Counted from the first letter of the stretch, positions 48,649-60,011 are shown. The stretch is 64,000 bases of DNA from Zavarzinia aquatilis (GCF_003173035.1 NZ_QGLE01000001.1:310001-374000); one strand, 5' to 3'. Program-made: numbers and translations. The notes: generated by a model from the letters alone, not told the origin.

Positions 48649-49788
48649 ATGGCCTACAGGCGGTTTACCAGTGTCGACCAGGTGATCGAGACGCTTCACC
48701 CGTCTTATCCGATCCTCTGCGTTCATCCCGACCGGCTGGCGCGCAGCGCCAACGTCTTCCTGAAGGGCTTTCCCGGCCGGGTGCTCTATGCCGTCAAATG
48801 CAATCCGCACCCTCTGGTGATCCAGTCCCTGTGGCGGGCCGGCATCCGGCATTTCGACACGGCATCATTGAACGAGATCGCCCTCGTGAAGGAGTTGCTG
48901 CCCGAGGCGGAGTGTTATTTCAACCACCCGGTCAAGGGCATGGCGGCGATCGAGGCGGCCGACCGGATCTATGAGATGGGCGCCTGGGTGGTCGATACCG
49001 TCGACGAACTCGACAAGATCGAGGAAGAGGTCGGCAAATTCCCGGACGTGGTCCAGGTTCGCCTGCAGACCGCCTCTGGCTATGCCGCCTTCGACCTGTC
49101 GCTGAAATTCGGCGCGACCAGGGACGAGGCGGTCGCCCTGCTGCAGGATGTCGCCGCCCGGGGATATGTCCCGGCCATCAGCTTTCATGTCGGCAGCCAG
49201 TGCCGCACGCCCGAAGCCTGGTCGCGGGCAATCCACGACGCGCGCGAGGTCATGCAGCGCGCCGGGGTGCCGATCCGCTTCCTCAATGTCGGCGGCGGTT
49301 TTCCGGCGCATTACCGGGGCACGCAGATCCCGCCGCTCGACGCCTTCTTCGCGGCGATCAAGCAAGCGGTGGCCAAGCTCGACCTGCCCGAGGGCTGCGA
49401 GTTGATGTGCGAGCCGGGCCGCGCCCTCGTCGTCGAGGGTTGCACCCTTCTGGTGCAGGTCCATCTGCGCAAGGGCGCCAGCCTCTATATCAACGATGGC
49501 ATTTACGGCAACCTGTCGGAACTCAACATCGGCAAGCTGACGCCGCCCGTTCGCCTCATCCGCCGGGGCGACCGGCCGAGTTCGCGCGACTTCGCGCCCT
49601 TCCGCATCTTCGGGCCGACCTGCGACAGCCTCGATGTGCTGCCCGAGCCCTTCGTCCTGCCCGACGACGTGACCGACGGCGACTGGATCGAGATCGGTCA
49701 GGTCGGCGCCTATTCCAACGCCCTCGCCAGCCCCTTCAACGGCTTCTACACCGACACGGTGGTGGAGATCGGCGACGACCCGGCCTGA
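48649..49788 (+). CDS. PLP-dependent ornithine/lysine decarboxylase (fold III)
   Basis: Group IV decarboxylase of 379 residues making putrescine or cadaverine. The PLP lysine is Lys50 in LYAVKCNPH. HVGSQCRTPEAW near 185, NVGGGFPAHY near 215 and CEPGRALVVEG near 260 are intact. FGPTCDSLDVLPEP near 320 holds the active-site Cys and the Asp that contacts the substrate amine. This form is usual for alphaproteobacterial ornithine or ornithine/lysine enzymes; eel-type arginine enzymes are much larger. ATG 48649 is preferred; ATG 48619 is in frame. It is probably monocistronic, with the TA pair following. Confidence 0.9.
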   Translation: MAYRRFTSVDQVIETLHPSYPILCVHPDRLARSANVFLKGFPGRVLYAVKCNPHPLVIQSLWRAGIRHFDTASLNEIALVKELLPEAECYFNHPVKGMAAIEAADRIYEMGAWVVDTVDELDKIEEEVGKFPDVVQVRLQTASGYAAFDLSLKFGATRDEAVALLQDVAARGYVPAISFHVGSQCRTPEAWSRAIHDAREVMQRAGVPIRFLNVGGGFPAHYRGTQIPPLDAFFAAIKQAVAKLDLPEGCELMCEPGRALVVEGCTLLVQVHLRKGASLYINDGIYGNLSELNIGKLTPPVRLIRRGDRPSSRDFAPFRIFGPTCDSLDVLPEPFVLPDDVTDGDWIEIGQVGAYSNALASPFNGFYTDTVVEIGDDPA

Positions 49789-49843
49789 GCGCCTTGCCGC
49801 GGGCGACGCAGAACAGGCTTGAAATTGCCGGGCGTTGAACCAA

Positions 49844-49859
49844 ACTAAGTGAACTTAGT
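49844..49859. promoter_or_regulatory. Palindrome upstream of the antitoxin gene
   Basis: ACTAAG-TGAA-CTTAGT, a perfect six-base inverted repeat, partly nested in CCAAAC (49840-49845) and GTTTGG (49862-49867). It lies 20 nt before the antitoxin ATG. Toxin-antitoxin operons are usually autoregulated through such a site. Confidence 0.5.
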
Positions 49860-49878
49860 CCGTTTGGCGGGGTCGGCC

Positions 49879-50124
49879 ATGCGCATGGTCAATATTCATG
49901 ATGCCAAGACGCAGCTCTCCCGCCTCGTCGAACAGGCAGCGCGGGGCGAGTCCTTCATCATCGCCAAGGCTGGCCGGCCTATGGTCAGGGTTGTTCCCCT
50001 CGATGCGCCCGTCGCCGGCAAGGCACGCCGTATCGGCTTCCTTGCCGGTCAGTTCGAGGTCCCGGACGATTTCGATCGCATGGGCGAAGAGGCCATCGCG
50101 ATGATGTTCGGCGACGGCGAATGA
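49879..50124 (+). CDS. Antitoxin, Phd/YefM (VapB-type partner)
   Basis: Small antitoxin of 81 residues. MVNIHDAKTQLSRLVEQA near the start and the FIIAKAGRPMVRVVPL segment are the Phd/YefM DNA-binding fold. The C-terminal DDFDRMGEEAIAMMFG would wrap the toxin. The start may be ATG 49879 or ATG 49885; GTG 49849 is in frame but would overlap the palindrome. It overlaps the PIN toxin gene by 4 nt, giving the standard antitoxin-first layout. Confidence 0.88.
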   Translation: MRMVNIHDAKTQLSRLVEQAARGESFIIAKAGRPMVRVVPLDAPVAGKARRIGFLAGQFEVPDDFDRMGEEAIAMMFGDGE

Positions 50125-50507
50125 GGCTGCTGCTCGATACCCATCTGCTGTTGTGGGCGGCATCGGCACCGGATCGCCTCGCCCCTGCCGTGGTCGACCT
50201 CCTCGAGGACGGCAACAACAGTCCGGTCTTCAGCGCGGCCAGTCTCTGGGAAGTGACGATCAAGCGCGGCCTCGGGCGGGCCGACTTCACCGTCGATCCG
50301 CGCCTGCTGCGGCGTGGCCTGATCGACAATGGCTACGCCGAACTGGCGATCACGAGCGAACACGCCGTGGCGGTCGATGGACTGCCGCCGCTGCACAAGG
50401 ACCCCTTCGATCGCATCCTTGTTGCGCAGGCGCAGGTCGAAGAGCTGCTGCTGCTGACCGCCGACGCGGCGATCGCGCGTTATCCGGGACCGATCAGGCT
50501 GGTCTGA
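50121..50507 (+). CDS. PIN-domain toxin (VapC family)
   Basis: RNase toxin of 128 residues. PIN-domain acids can be placed: Asp6 in LLLDTHLLLW, Glu44 in SLWEVTIKR, Asp97 in DPFDRIL and Asp115 in LTADAAIA. They would chelate magnesium for RNA cleavage, usually of initiator tRNA or rRNA in this family. The target here is unknown. The ATG overlaps the antitoxin stop in ATGA. The stop codon abuts the hemB stop on the opposite strand. Confidence 0.9.
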   Translation: MRLLLDTHLLLWAASAPDRLAPAVVDLLEDGNNSPVFSAASLWEVTIKRGLGRADFTVDPRLLRRGLIDNGYAELAITSEHAVAVDGLPPLHKDPFDRILVAQAQVEELLLLTADAAIARYPGPIRLV

Positions 50508-51645
<1,138 letters not shown>

Positions 51646-51666
51646 CACGCCCAACCGGGAGGAAGC

Positions 51667-52809
51667 ATGAATTTCGAGCTGACCGAAGACCAGGGCGCAT
51701 TCCGCGACACGGCCCGCGCCTTCGCCGAAGACCGCATGATGCCCCATGCGGCGGAATGGGACGAGAAGAAGCATCTTCCCGTCGATGTCCTGCGCGAGGC
51801 GGCGGCGCTCGGCTTTGGCGGCATCTATGTCCGCGACGATGTCGGCGGCTCGGGCCTGCAGCGCATCGACGCCGCGATCATTTTCGAGGAACTGGCGGCG
51901 GCCTGCCCCTCGACCGCGGCCTTCATTTCGATCCACAACATGGCGTCGTGGATGATCGACACCTATGGCGCGGACGAGCTGCGGCAGACCTATCTGCCGG
52001 CGCTGACCACCATGGACAAGCTCGCCTCCTACTGCCTGACCGAGCCGGGGGCGGGATCGGATGCCGCCTCGCTGAAGACGCGGGCGGTGCGCGACGGCGA
52101 TCACTATGTCCTCAACGGCGCCAAGGCCTTCATCTCGGGCGGCGGCGTCTCGGACGTCTATGTCTGCATGGTGCGGACGGGCGACAATGGTGCCGGCGGC
52201 ATCACCTGCATGGTGGTCGACAAGGGCACGCCGGGCCTCTCCTTCGGCGCGCAGGAGCGCAAGCTCGGCTGGAACTCCCAGCCGACCGCCCAGGTGATCT
52301 TCGAGGATTGCCGCGTGCCCGTGACCAATGTCGTCGGCAAGGAAGGCGACGGCTTCAAGATCGCGATGAAGGGCCTTGACGGCGGGCGCCTCAACATCGC
52401 TGCCTGCTCGATCGGCGGCGCGCGCCGCTCGCTCGAACTCGCGACCGATTATGCCCGCGACCGCCAGCAGTTCGGCAAGCCGCTGGCCGCCCTCCAGGCG
52501 ATCCAGTTCAAGCTGGCCGACATGGCGACCGATCTCGATGCCGCCCGGCTGATGGTCCATCGCGGCGCCTGCCTGCTCGACGCGAAGGACCCGGGCGCCA
52601 CCGTCGCCTGCGCCATGGGCAAGCGCTTCGCCACCGACGCCTGTTTCAACATCGTCAACGACGCGCTGCAAATCCACGGCGGTTACGGCTACCTGAAGGA
52701 CTTCCCGATCGAGCGTTATCTGCGCGACCTGCGCGTCCACCAGATCCTCGAAGGGACCAATGAAATCATGCGCGTCATCATCGCGCGCAAGCTGATCGAG
52801 GGGCGCTGA
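51667..52809 (+). CDS. Isobutyryl-CoA dehydrogenase-like acyl-CoA dehydrogenase
   Basis: FAD enzyme of 380 residues, predicted to oxidise isobutyryl-CoA to methacrylyl-CoA in valine breakdown. Middle-domain motif [18 protein letters not shown] near 122. C-terminal [17 protein letters not shown] near 262, [19 protein letters not shown] near 338 and the catalytic Glu region [13 protein letters not shown] near 360 are complete. The ACAD8-type assignment rests mainly on the next two genes (HIBCH and HIBADH); a short/branched-chain specificity is otherwise possible. The next gene starts 3 nt after the stop. Confidence 0.85.
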   Translation: MNFELTEDQGAFRDTARAFAEDRMMPHAAEWDEKKHLPVDVLREAAALGFGGIYVRDDVGGSGLQRIDAAIIFEELAAACPSTAAFISIHNMASWMIDTYGADELRQTYLPALTTMDKLASYCLTEPGAGSDAASLKTRAVRDGDHYVLNGAKAFISGGGVSDVYVCMVRTGDNGAGGITCMVVDKGTPGLSFGAQERKLGWNSQPTAQVIFEDCRVPVTNVVGKEGDGFKIAMKGLDGGRLNIAACSIGGARRSLELATDYARDRQQFGKPLAALQAIQFKLADMATDLDAARLMVHRGACLLDAKDPGATVACAMGKRFATDACFNIVNDALQIHGGYGYLKDFPIERYLRDLRVHQILEGTNEIMRVIIARKLIEGR

Positions 52810-52812
52810 GCC

Positions 52813-53844
52813 ATGGACGCGGAAGTTCTGTTCGAAATCCGGGGCGCCATTGGCCTGATCACCCTCAACCGGCCGAAGGCGCTGAACGCGCTGACCGTGC
52901 CCATGGTCGACGCCATGCGCGAGATGCTGGCGGAATGGGCGGCCAACGACGCGGTGAAGGCGGTCGTCGTCACCGCGGCGGGCGACAAGGCGTTCTGCGC
53001 CGGTGGCGATATCCGGTTTCTGACCGAGAGCGGCAAGGCCGGCGACGGCGGCGCGGCCCGCTTCTGGGGCGACGAATATCGCCTGAACACCGAGATCAAG
53101 CGTTATCCCAAGCCCTATGTCGCGCTGATCGACGGCATCACCATGGGCGGCGGCGTCGGCATTTCGGTCCATGCGCCTTACCGCGTCGCGACCGAAAAGA
53201 CCCTGTTCGCCATGCCCGAGACCGGCATCGGCCTGTTCCCCGATGTCGGCGGCGGTTACTTCCTGCCGCGCCTCAAGGGCCGCATGGGTTACTTCCTCGG
53301 CCTGACCGGCGCGCGGCTGAAGGCGGCGGACACGTTCCACGCCGGTATCGCGACCCATTACACCGCCTCGGCCAACCTGCCCGGCGTGATCGAGCGGCTG
53401 GCGGCGGGCGAGGATGTCGCCGCCGTGCTGGCGAGCGTGCACAATGACCCCGGCCCGGCGCCGATCGACGCCCATATTCCCGATATCGACCGGCTGTTCG
53501 TCGGCGACACGGTCGAGGGCATCCTGGCCGCGCTCGACGCCGACGGCGGCGATTTCGCCAAGGCGCAAGCAGCGACCATCCGCACCAAGTCCCCGACCAG
53601 CCTGAAGCTGACCCTGCGCCAGCTGCAGCACGGCGCGACCGCCGAATTCGAGGACAACATGAAGATGGAATTCCGCCTCGGCCAGTTCGTGCTGAACGGC
53701 AAGGATTTCTACGAGGGCGTCCGCGCGGTCATCGTCGACAAGGACCAGTCGCCCAAATGGAACCCGCCGAGCCTCGCCGAGGTTTCGGACGCCGCCATCG
53801 AACAGGCCTTCGCCCCGCTCGCCACCGGCGACTGGACGCCCTGA
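52813..53844 (+). CDS. 3-hydroxyisobutyryl-CoA hydrolase
   Basis: Crotonase-fold thioesterase of 343 residues that frees 3-hydroxyisobutyrate, which lets it leave the CoA pathway in valine breakdown. KAFCAGGDIRFL near 55 and DGITMGGGVGISVHAPYRVA near 105 form the oxyanion hole. ETGIGLFPDVGGGYFLPRL near 135 carries the Glu and Asp expected in HIBCH and separates it from simple hydratases. The length and C-terminal region (to 343) also fit HIBCH. It is 3 nt after the dehydrogenase gene and 41 nt before mmsB. Confidence 0.88.
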   Translation: MDAEVLFEIRGAIGLITLNRPKALNALTVPMVDAMREMLAEWAANDAVKAVVVTAAGDKAFCAGGDIRFLTESGKAGDGGAARFWGDEYRLNTEIKRYPKPYVALIDGITMGGGVGISVHAPYRVATEKTLFAMPETGIGLFPDVGGGYFLPRLKGRMGYFLGLTGARLKAADTFHAGIATHYTASANLPGVIERLAAGEDVAAVLASVHNDPGPAPIDAHIPDIDRLFVGDTVEGILAALDADGGDFAKAQAATIRTKSPTSLKLTLRQLQHGATAEFEDNMKMEFRLGQFVLNGKDFYEGVRAVIVDKDQSPKWNPPSLAEVSDAAIEQAFAPLATGDWTP

Positions 53845-53885
53845 CCAGACCCTTCGCGCAGAATTCATCTAGAGGAAACGCCCCA

Positions 53886-54776
53886 ATGGCAAAAATCGCC
53901 TTCATCGGTCTCGGCAACATGGGCGGCCCGATGGCCCGCAATCTGGTCAAGGCCGGCCATGCCGTCGCCGTCTTCGATCTGAGCAAAGCCGCGGTCGAGG
54001 CTCTGGTGGCCGATGGCGCCACCGCCGCCGCGAGCCCGGCGGAAGCCGCGAAGGCGGCCGAGGTTGTGGTTTCCATGCTACCGGCCGGCGCCCATGTGAA
54101 ATCGGTCTATGCCAGCGAAGGCGGTGTGATCGACAGCATCGCCAAGGGCGGCCTGCTGATCGACTGCTCGACCATCGACGTCGCGACCGCGCGCGAGGTG
54201 ATCGCCGTCGCCGACAAGGCCGGCGTCGACATGGTCGATGCCCCGGTCTCGGGCGGTGTCGGCGGCGCGGCCGCGGGCACCTTGACCTTCATGGTCGGCG
54301 GCTCCGACACGGCGTTCGAGCGGGCGAAGCCCTTCCTCCAGGCCATGGGCAAGACCATCGTCCATGCCGGCGGCCCGGGCAACGGCCAGGCGGCCAAGAT
54401 CTGCAACAACATGCTGCTGGGCATTTCGATGATCGGCACCTGCGAGGCTTTCGCCCTCGCCGAGAAGCTGGGCCTCGACGCGCAGAAACTGTTCGACATT
54501 TCCTCGACCGCCTCGGGTCAGTGCTGGTCGCTGACCTCCTATTGCCCGGTGCCCGGCCCGGTGCCGACCAGCCCGGCCAACCGCGATTACGCCCCCGGCT
54601 TCGCCACGGCGATGATGCTGAAGGATCTGAAGCTGGCGCAGGAAGCGGCCTCCAAGGCCGGCGCGGCCATCCCCCTCGGCAATCAGGCGGCCAGCCTCTA
54701 TGCCCTGTTCGACGCCGCCGGCAAGGGCGGGGTCGACTTCTCGGGCATCATCAACATGCTGCGCGGCAAGATGTAG
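53886..54776 (+). CDS. mmsB: 3-hydroxyisobutyrate dehydrogenase
   Basis: NAD-dependent beta-hydroxyacid dehydrogenase of 296 residues making methylmalonate semialdehyde. Rossmann motif IGLGNMGGPMARNL near 6, substrate motif DAPVSGGVGGA near 119, catalytic Lys in GNGQAAKICNNM near 172, and the cofactor-side DYAPGFATAMMLKDL near 240. The frame is open upstream, but ATG 53886 with AGAGGAAAC is the family start. It is last in the valine operon and ends before a strong hairpin terminator. mmsA is not in the window. Confidence 0.94.
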   Translation: MAKIAFIGLGNMGGPMARNLVKAGHAVAVFDLSKAAVEALVADGATAAASPAEAAKAAEVVVSMLPAGAHVKSVYASEGGVIDSIAKGGLLIDCSTIDVATAREVIAVADKAGVDMVDAPVSGGVGGAAAGTLTFMVGGSDTAFERAKPFLQAMGKTIVHAGGPGNGQAAKICNNMLLGISMIGTCEAFALAEKLGLDAQKLFDISSTASGQCWSLTSYCPVPGPVPTSPANRDYAPGFATAMMLKDLKLAQEAASKAGAAIPLGNQAASLYALFDAAGKGGVDFSGIINMLRGKM

Positions 54777-54829
54777 GGCTGCCGGCCAGACGTGGAAAGC
54801 CGGTTTCATCGGGCGGCTTTCGTCGGTTG

Positions 54830-54855
54830 AACGGGGGGCGATGCCCCCCGTTTTG
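54830..54855. terminator. Strong terminator after mmsB
   Basis: AACGGGGGGC at 54830-54839 and GCCCCCCGTT at 54843-54852 with a three-base loop, then TTTT. On the other strand the same stem lies 9 nt after the stop of the convergent gene at 54864, followed by a short T run too, so it can serve both. A weaker AAGCCG/CGGCTT pair lies at 54798-54821. Confidence 0.85.
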
Positions 54856-54863
54856 CTGTCGGA

Positions 54864-56072
54864 TCAGAACTGATAGCCGAAATTGACCGTCAGTCCAGAG
54901 TAGTCGTGTGCACCGAACGAATAGGTCAGGCCGAAACGGGCGAGGTTATAGAGCGAATTCTCGTCGTCGTCAGCGAGGCCGATCGACAGGGCTATGTCGG
55001 TATATTGGTCGATATAGACATCGTCGCCGGTGATCGTCGTATTGACGATGGCGATATCGGCCGTCGTCGGCATGTCGAAAATGGTGATGTCGGTCGGATA
55101 GACGACGCCGACGCCATTGCGGAATATCGTGTTGGCGACCTCATAGTCGATTTCATAGTCATCGACAGTGACCGATGCGGTCTGCGACAGGGTGACGGCG
55201 TTGCCGACGCTGAACTGGAACTCGTCGATGGCGAAGGTGACGTTACTGGTCAGGCTGCCGTCATAGACATAGGCGAGGGCGCCGAGATCGGCCGAGCCGA
55301 CAGCGCCGATACGAGCGCCGGGGGTCAGCGTCCAATAAGGCAGGATCGGCAGGCGAACGCCGAGACCGATGGAGCCGCTGTAGGAATAGGCTTCTTCGAC
55401 GGAGACGATGGTGATCGGCGCGTCGAACACGATGCCATAGCCGTCGTCCGTCAGTCTGGCGAAGTAGCGAATGGGCAGATCATAGACGCTGGTTTCCTGA
55501 TCGCCCACGGTAAAGCGGCCGAGACGGGCGCCGAAGGCGACGGCGGAGTTGACGCTGCTCGTCGCCGGCAAGGTTCCGCCGACCGATGTGCTCGACGAGA
55601 AATCGGCAGCCGCGGTCCTGTCGACCAGCGACGAGGGGTTGCCGGCCACCGGGTCGGTCGCTGTCTGGGACACTGTGTAATCGGTGATTTTCTGGGTAAT
55701 GTTGCTGTCGTTCGACTGCAGATAGTCGATGAAGAGATTCTCGCTCTCGTCGCGGTCGGCGCCGACGAATGTTTCGTCGATGTCGATGACGGAGGAGGTG
55801 AAGTGCAAGGCCGCCGTATCGTCTCGATATTCGATGACGAAGGGCAATCCACGGAAATTGGCCCGGGCCGTCGCCACGGACGTTTCCGTGTAAGCACCGC
55901 TCAAGGACGAAAACACGCTGTTCTCGAGCCGGTCGAAAAAATCGACGGCGGAGGCAAAGGTTTCGCCGCTGGTTACGCCTTCCGTGGAGATGGTGATATC
56001 GAACAAATCTTTGGCCATGGCCGGCGCGACCATGGCGTTGCTGGCCATCGCGATGATGGCGACGAATTTCAT
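54864..56072 (-). CDS. Exported beta-rich protein, probable outer-membrane barrel
   Basis: 402 residues with signal peptide MKFVAIIAMASNAMVAPAMA. The mature part alternates polar and hydrophobic residues in short strands, for example YSYSGSIGLGVRLPILPYWT and LARFGLTYSFGAHDYSGLTV, and ends in NFGYQF with a terminal Phe, the usual C-terminal signal of Omp85-assembled barrels. It is rich in Asp, Ser and Thr and has no Cys. I do not recognise the family. The ATG at 56072 follows CAGGGGGC; the frame is open to 56279. It is downstream of the MacAB-like genes on the same strand, 203 nt away. That gap has a few short palindromes but no clear site. Confidence 0.65.
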   Translation of the reverse strand: MKFVAIIAMASNAMVAPAMAKDLFDITISTEGVTSGETFASAVDFFDRLENSVFSSLSGAYTETSVATARANFRGLPFVIEYRDDTAALHFTSSVIDIDETFVGADRDESENLFIDYLQSNDSNITQKITDYTVSQTATDPVAGNPSSLVDRTAAADFSSSTSVGGTLPATSSVNSAVAFGARLGRFTVGDQETSVYDLPIRYFARLTDDGYGIVFDAPITIVSVEEAYSYSGSIGLGVRLPILPYWTLTPGARIGAVGSADLGALAYVYDGSLTSNVTFAIDEFQFSVGNAVTLSQTASVTVDDYEIDYEVANTIFRNGVGVVYPTDITIFDMPTTADIAIVNTTITGDDVYIDQYTDIALSIGLADDDENSLYNLARFGLTYSFGAHDYSGLTVNFGYQF

Positions 56073-56275
56073 CCGCAAGTTTGCCCCCTGCTTGTACTGC
56101 CTAACCCCGAACCGAAAGCGGTGGCCGTCAGCCGTTGGTTCCCCGATAGGCCAACAGTTGCTTTCGTTTCGGGTAACAGTGTCCGTAATGCAGCGGGATA
56201 CGCGCATCACCCGGACGGGGGACTTTTTTATGTTTCCGGATGTGTTGTTGCCGTGCAGCACACGCCGGACGGGGA

Positions 56276-57483
56276 TCACTCGTGCCGCAGCGCGTCGATG
56301 GGGTCCATTCGCGCCGCGCGCCGCGCCGGGAAATAGCCGAAGCCGACGCCGACGAGGCCTGAGAACAGGGTGGCAAGCACGATCACGCCGGGGCTGATCA
56401 GCAAAGGCAGGTTGAGAATGGCGGTGCCCGCCGCCGACAGGGATAGGCCGAGCACGACGCCGATCAGTCCGCCGAAGAGGGAAAGCAGCACCGCCTCGGT
56501 CAGGAACTGGGCCAGCACCTCGCGCTCGAGGGCGCCGATGGCGAGGCGGATGCCGATCTCGCGCGTGCGCTCGGTCACCGCGACCAGCATGATGTTCATG
56601 ATGCCGATGCCGCCGACGATGAGCGAGATGGCCGCGATGGCGCCGAGGAAGGCGGTCAGCACCACGGTGACGCCGCCGACGATGGCGGCGATTTCAGAGA
56701 CGTCGTTGACCTGGAAATCGTCGGTCTTGTTCGCCGTGATGTGACGCCGCTCGCGCATCAGGGCGAGGATGTCGTCCTTGACCTTCAGCGTCTCCTCGGC
56801 GCTCGCGGCCGAGACCAGCATGAGCGAGACATCCTGATTGCCGGAAACTCGCCGCTGGAATGTCTTCAGCGGCATGATCACGACATCGTCCTGATCGGTG
56901 CCAATGATCGAGCGGCCCTTTTCCGACAGGGTGCCGATCACGGTGCAGGGGAAACCGCCGACGCGAAGCGGCGCGCCGATCGGGTCCTGCGCGCCGAAAA
57001 TCTCGGTCACCACACGCTGGCCGATGACGCAGACCGTCTTGCCGGAACGGATTTCGCCCTCGTCGAAGGCGCGGCCGGAGACGAGGGGCCATTCCCGGAC
57101 GGCGAAGTAATTGGCGTCGGCGCCGATCGCCGTCGTCGACCAGCTGTTGTTGCCGAGGACAACCGGCGCGGCCCGGGTCGAGACCGCGGCGATGGCGACG
57201 ATGCCCGAAACGTCCCGCTCGATCGACTTCACGTCGGCGAGCTTGAAGGGCGCGGCGGCCTGCGGCGGTCCGCCCTTGCCGGCATTGCCGGGCGCGACGA
57301 TCAGCAGATTGCGACCGAGGCTGGAAATCTCGTCGGTGATGCTGGCGGTCGCGCCCTGGCCGAGGGTGACGAGGGCGATCACGGCGGCGATGCCGATGAC
57401 GATGCCGAGCGTCGTCAGGATGGAGCGCATCAGGTTGCGCTGCAATTCCTGATAGGCCATGCGCAGGGTGGTGGCGAAGCTCA

Positions 57484-57487
<4 letters not shown>
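56276..57487 (-). CDS. MacB-like ABC transporter permease
   Basis: Membrane protein of 403 residues with the FtsX/MacB layout: one helix (RSILTTLGIVIGIAAVIALV), a large periplasmic domain (about 50-270), then three helices near 280, 330 and 370. LVGGIGIMNIMLVAVTERTREIGIRLAIGA and the closing FPARRAARMDPIDALRHE (each given by its ends) are family signatures. It pairs with the ATPase gene through a 4-nt ATGA overlap. MacB relatives drive periplasmic cargo such as toxins, lipids or macrolides through an outer-membrane channel. Confidence 0.9.
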
Positions 57488-58170
<683 letters not shown>

Positions 58171-58183
58171 GACGGCCTGCCCG

Positions 58184-59356
58184 TCACTTCGTCTTCGCGC
58201 GGACGATATCGGTGATCACCGGCGTGTCGGGCGACAGGTCGGGGGCGATCACCTCGGTCTGGCGCCCGTCGCTCAGGCCAAGGCCGACCACCATCGCCTT
58301 TGGCGCATCGCCATCGGGCAGCCAGACCCGCGCCTTGTCCGGCGGCAGTTTGTCGAGTGTGTCATAGGCGATGCTGGGCGGGGTGAAGCGCAGGGCGCCG
58401 TTCGGCACCAGCAGCGCATTCTCGCGCACGGCGCCGATGACATCGGCGGTCGCCGTCATGCCCGGGCGAAGCGCGAGGTCGGGGTTGGCGACCCGGGCCA
58501 GAACCTCATAGGTCACCACGCCCTGATCGCTCTTCGGCGCGAGGCGGACCGAGGTGACGACGGCATCGAACAGTCGGGTCGGATAGGCGTCGACGGTGAA
58601 GGTCGCCTTCTGCCCCTCGGCGACATGGCCGATATCGGCTTCGTCGACATCGAGGCTCAATTCCATGTCGGTCAGGTCGCGGGCGACGGTGAACAGGACC
58701 GGCGTCTGCAGGCTGGCGACGATGGTCTGGCCGACTTCCACTTTCCGCGAGATCACCACCCCGTCGACCGGGGAGCGGATGGTCGCCTTGTCGAGGTTCG
58801 AGCGGTCGGAGGTCAGGATCGCCTCCGCGACCTTCACGCCCGCCTGCGCCGATTGCAGCGCCGCCTGCGCCCGGCCGAGTTCGGCAATGTCCTTGTCCCG
58901 TGCCGAGGCCGAGGCATAGCGGTTGTCGGCGAGGGCCTGGGTGCGCCGGGCGGTGACTTCGGCGAGGTGAAGCGCCGCCTGCGCCTCCGCGACGCCGGCC
59001 TGCGCCGACAGGAGATTGGCCTCCGACTGGCGGACCTTGGCTTCGAGCAGGGAAGTGTCGAGCCTGGCCAGAACCTGCCCGGCCTTCACCTGGTCGTTGT
59101 AGTCGACCAGCAGTTCATTCACGAGGCCGCTGATCTCCGCGCCGACGTCGACCTGATCGACGGGCTTCACGCTGCCTGTCGCGCTCACCGTCACGGTCAG
59201 GGTGCCGCGGGTTACGGTCTGCAGCTTGTATTCGACGCCAGAGGAGCCCCTGAGCAGGAAGAAGGCGCCGATGACGAGGACCGCCGCCGCCCCGGCGATC
59301 CAGGGCCAGCGCCGACGCCGGGCAGGGGCCGCGGCAAGGCTGCTGCTGTTCGTCAT
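58184..59356 (-). CDS. MacA-like periplasmic adaptor (HlyD family)
   Basis: Membrane-fusion protein of 390 residues. One N-terminal helix (WPWIAGAAAVLVIGAFFLL near 17). Lipoyl halves are GAEISGLVNELLVDYNDQVKAGQVLARLD (ends listed, near 70) and IRSPVDGVVISRKVEVGQTIV near 190, separated by a coiled-coil hairpin of about 90 residues. Barrel and membrane-proximal domains follow. The ATG at 59356 is the family start; the frame is open to 59596. It is first in the adaptor-ATPase-permease operon. No TolC-type channel gene follows. The divergent gap to 59535 contains AT-rich, GTAC-bearing sequence. Confidence 0.9.
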   Translation of the reverse strand: MTNSSSLAAAPARRRRWPWIAGAAAVLVIGAFFLLRGSSGVEYKLQTVTRGTLTVTVSATGSVKPVDQVDVGAEISGLVNELLVDYNDQVKAGQVLARLDTSLLEAKVRQSEANLLSAQAGVAEAQAALHLAEVTARRTQALADNRYASASARDKDIAELGRAQAALQSAQAGVKVAEAILTSDRSNLDKATIRSPVDGVVISRKVEVGQTIVASLQTPVLFTVARDLTDMELSLDVDEADIGHVAEGQKATFTVDAYPTRLFDAVVTSVRLAPKSDQGVVTYEVLARVANPDLALRPGMTATADVIGAVRENALLVPNGALRFTPPSIAYDTLDKLPPDKARVWLPDGDAPKAMVVGLGLSDGRQTEVIAPDLSPDTPVITDIVRAKTK

Positions 59357-59534
59357 GGGCTCGGGCTCCGCTTGCGATCCAGAAATTCTTTCATCAGATG
59401 GAACGGATCGGGCGCCGAAACAAGAGCATTTACAAAATGTTACATTCCAGGGGCGGGGCTGCGGCGGCGTGTCGCTTGACCGATATACCGAAAGGTACAA
59501 TATGGACTGAATAGTACAAACTGGAGTGCCCGAG

Positions 59535-60002
59535 ATGTCCGACCGTCCCCCCTTGCCGCCCTTCACCGCCGAGACCGCCGCCCTGAAAGCCCGCATGGCC
59601 GAAGATGCGTGGAACAGCCGCGATCCCGCGCGCGTCTCCCTCGCCTATACGCCGGATAGCGTCTGGCGCAACCGGGCGGAATTCGTGACCGGTCGGCCCG
59701 CCATCGTTGAATTCCTGCAACGGAAATGGACGCGGGAGCTGGATTACCGCCTGATCAAGGAAGTCTGGTGCCATGCCGGCGACCGGATCGCCGTCCGCTT
59801 CGCCTACGAATGGCGCGACGATGCCGGCAACTGGTTCCGCTCCTATGGCAACGAGAATTGGGAATTCGATACCCACGGCCTGATGCGGCGTCGCTTCGCC
59901 AGCATCAACGACCTGCCGATCCAGGAGGCGGAGCGGAAATTCCACTGGCCTTCGGGCCGCCGACCGGACGATCATCCCGGTCTTTCCGACCTCGGCCTGT
60001 AG
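59535..60002 (+). CDS. NTF2-like protein (DUF1348, SnoaL-like)
   Basis: Cytoplasmic protein of 155 residues with a cone-shaped NTF2 fold. Diagnostic runs are [21 protein letters not shown] (ends listed), then [19 protein letters not shown] near 60 and [24 protein letters not shown] near 92 (ends listed). The fold is used by many small isomerases and binding proteins; the role of this subfamily is not known. ATG 59535 with GGAG is preferred over GTG 59526. The TetR gene follows after about 115 nt that hold a double-hairpin repeat. Confidence 0.85.
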   Translation: MSDRPPLPPFTAETAALKARMAEDAWNSRDPARVSLAYTPDSVWRNRAEFVTGRPAIVEFLQRKWTRELDYRLIKEVWCHAGDRIAVRFAYEWRDDAGNWFRSYGNENWEFDTHGLMRRRFASINDLPIQEAERKFHWPSGRRPDDHPGLSDLGL

Positions 60003-60011
60003 GGGACGACC

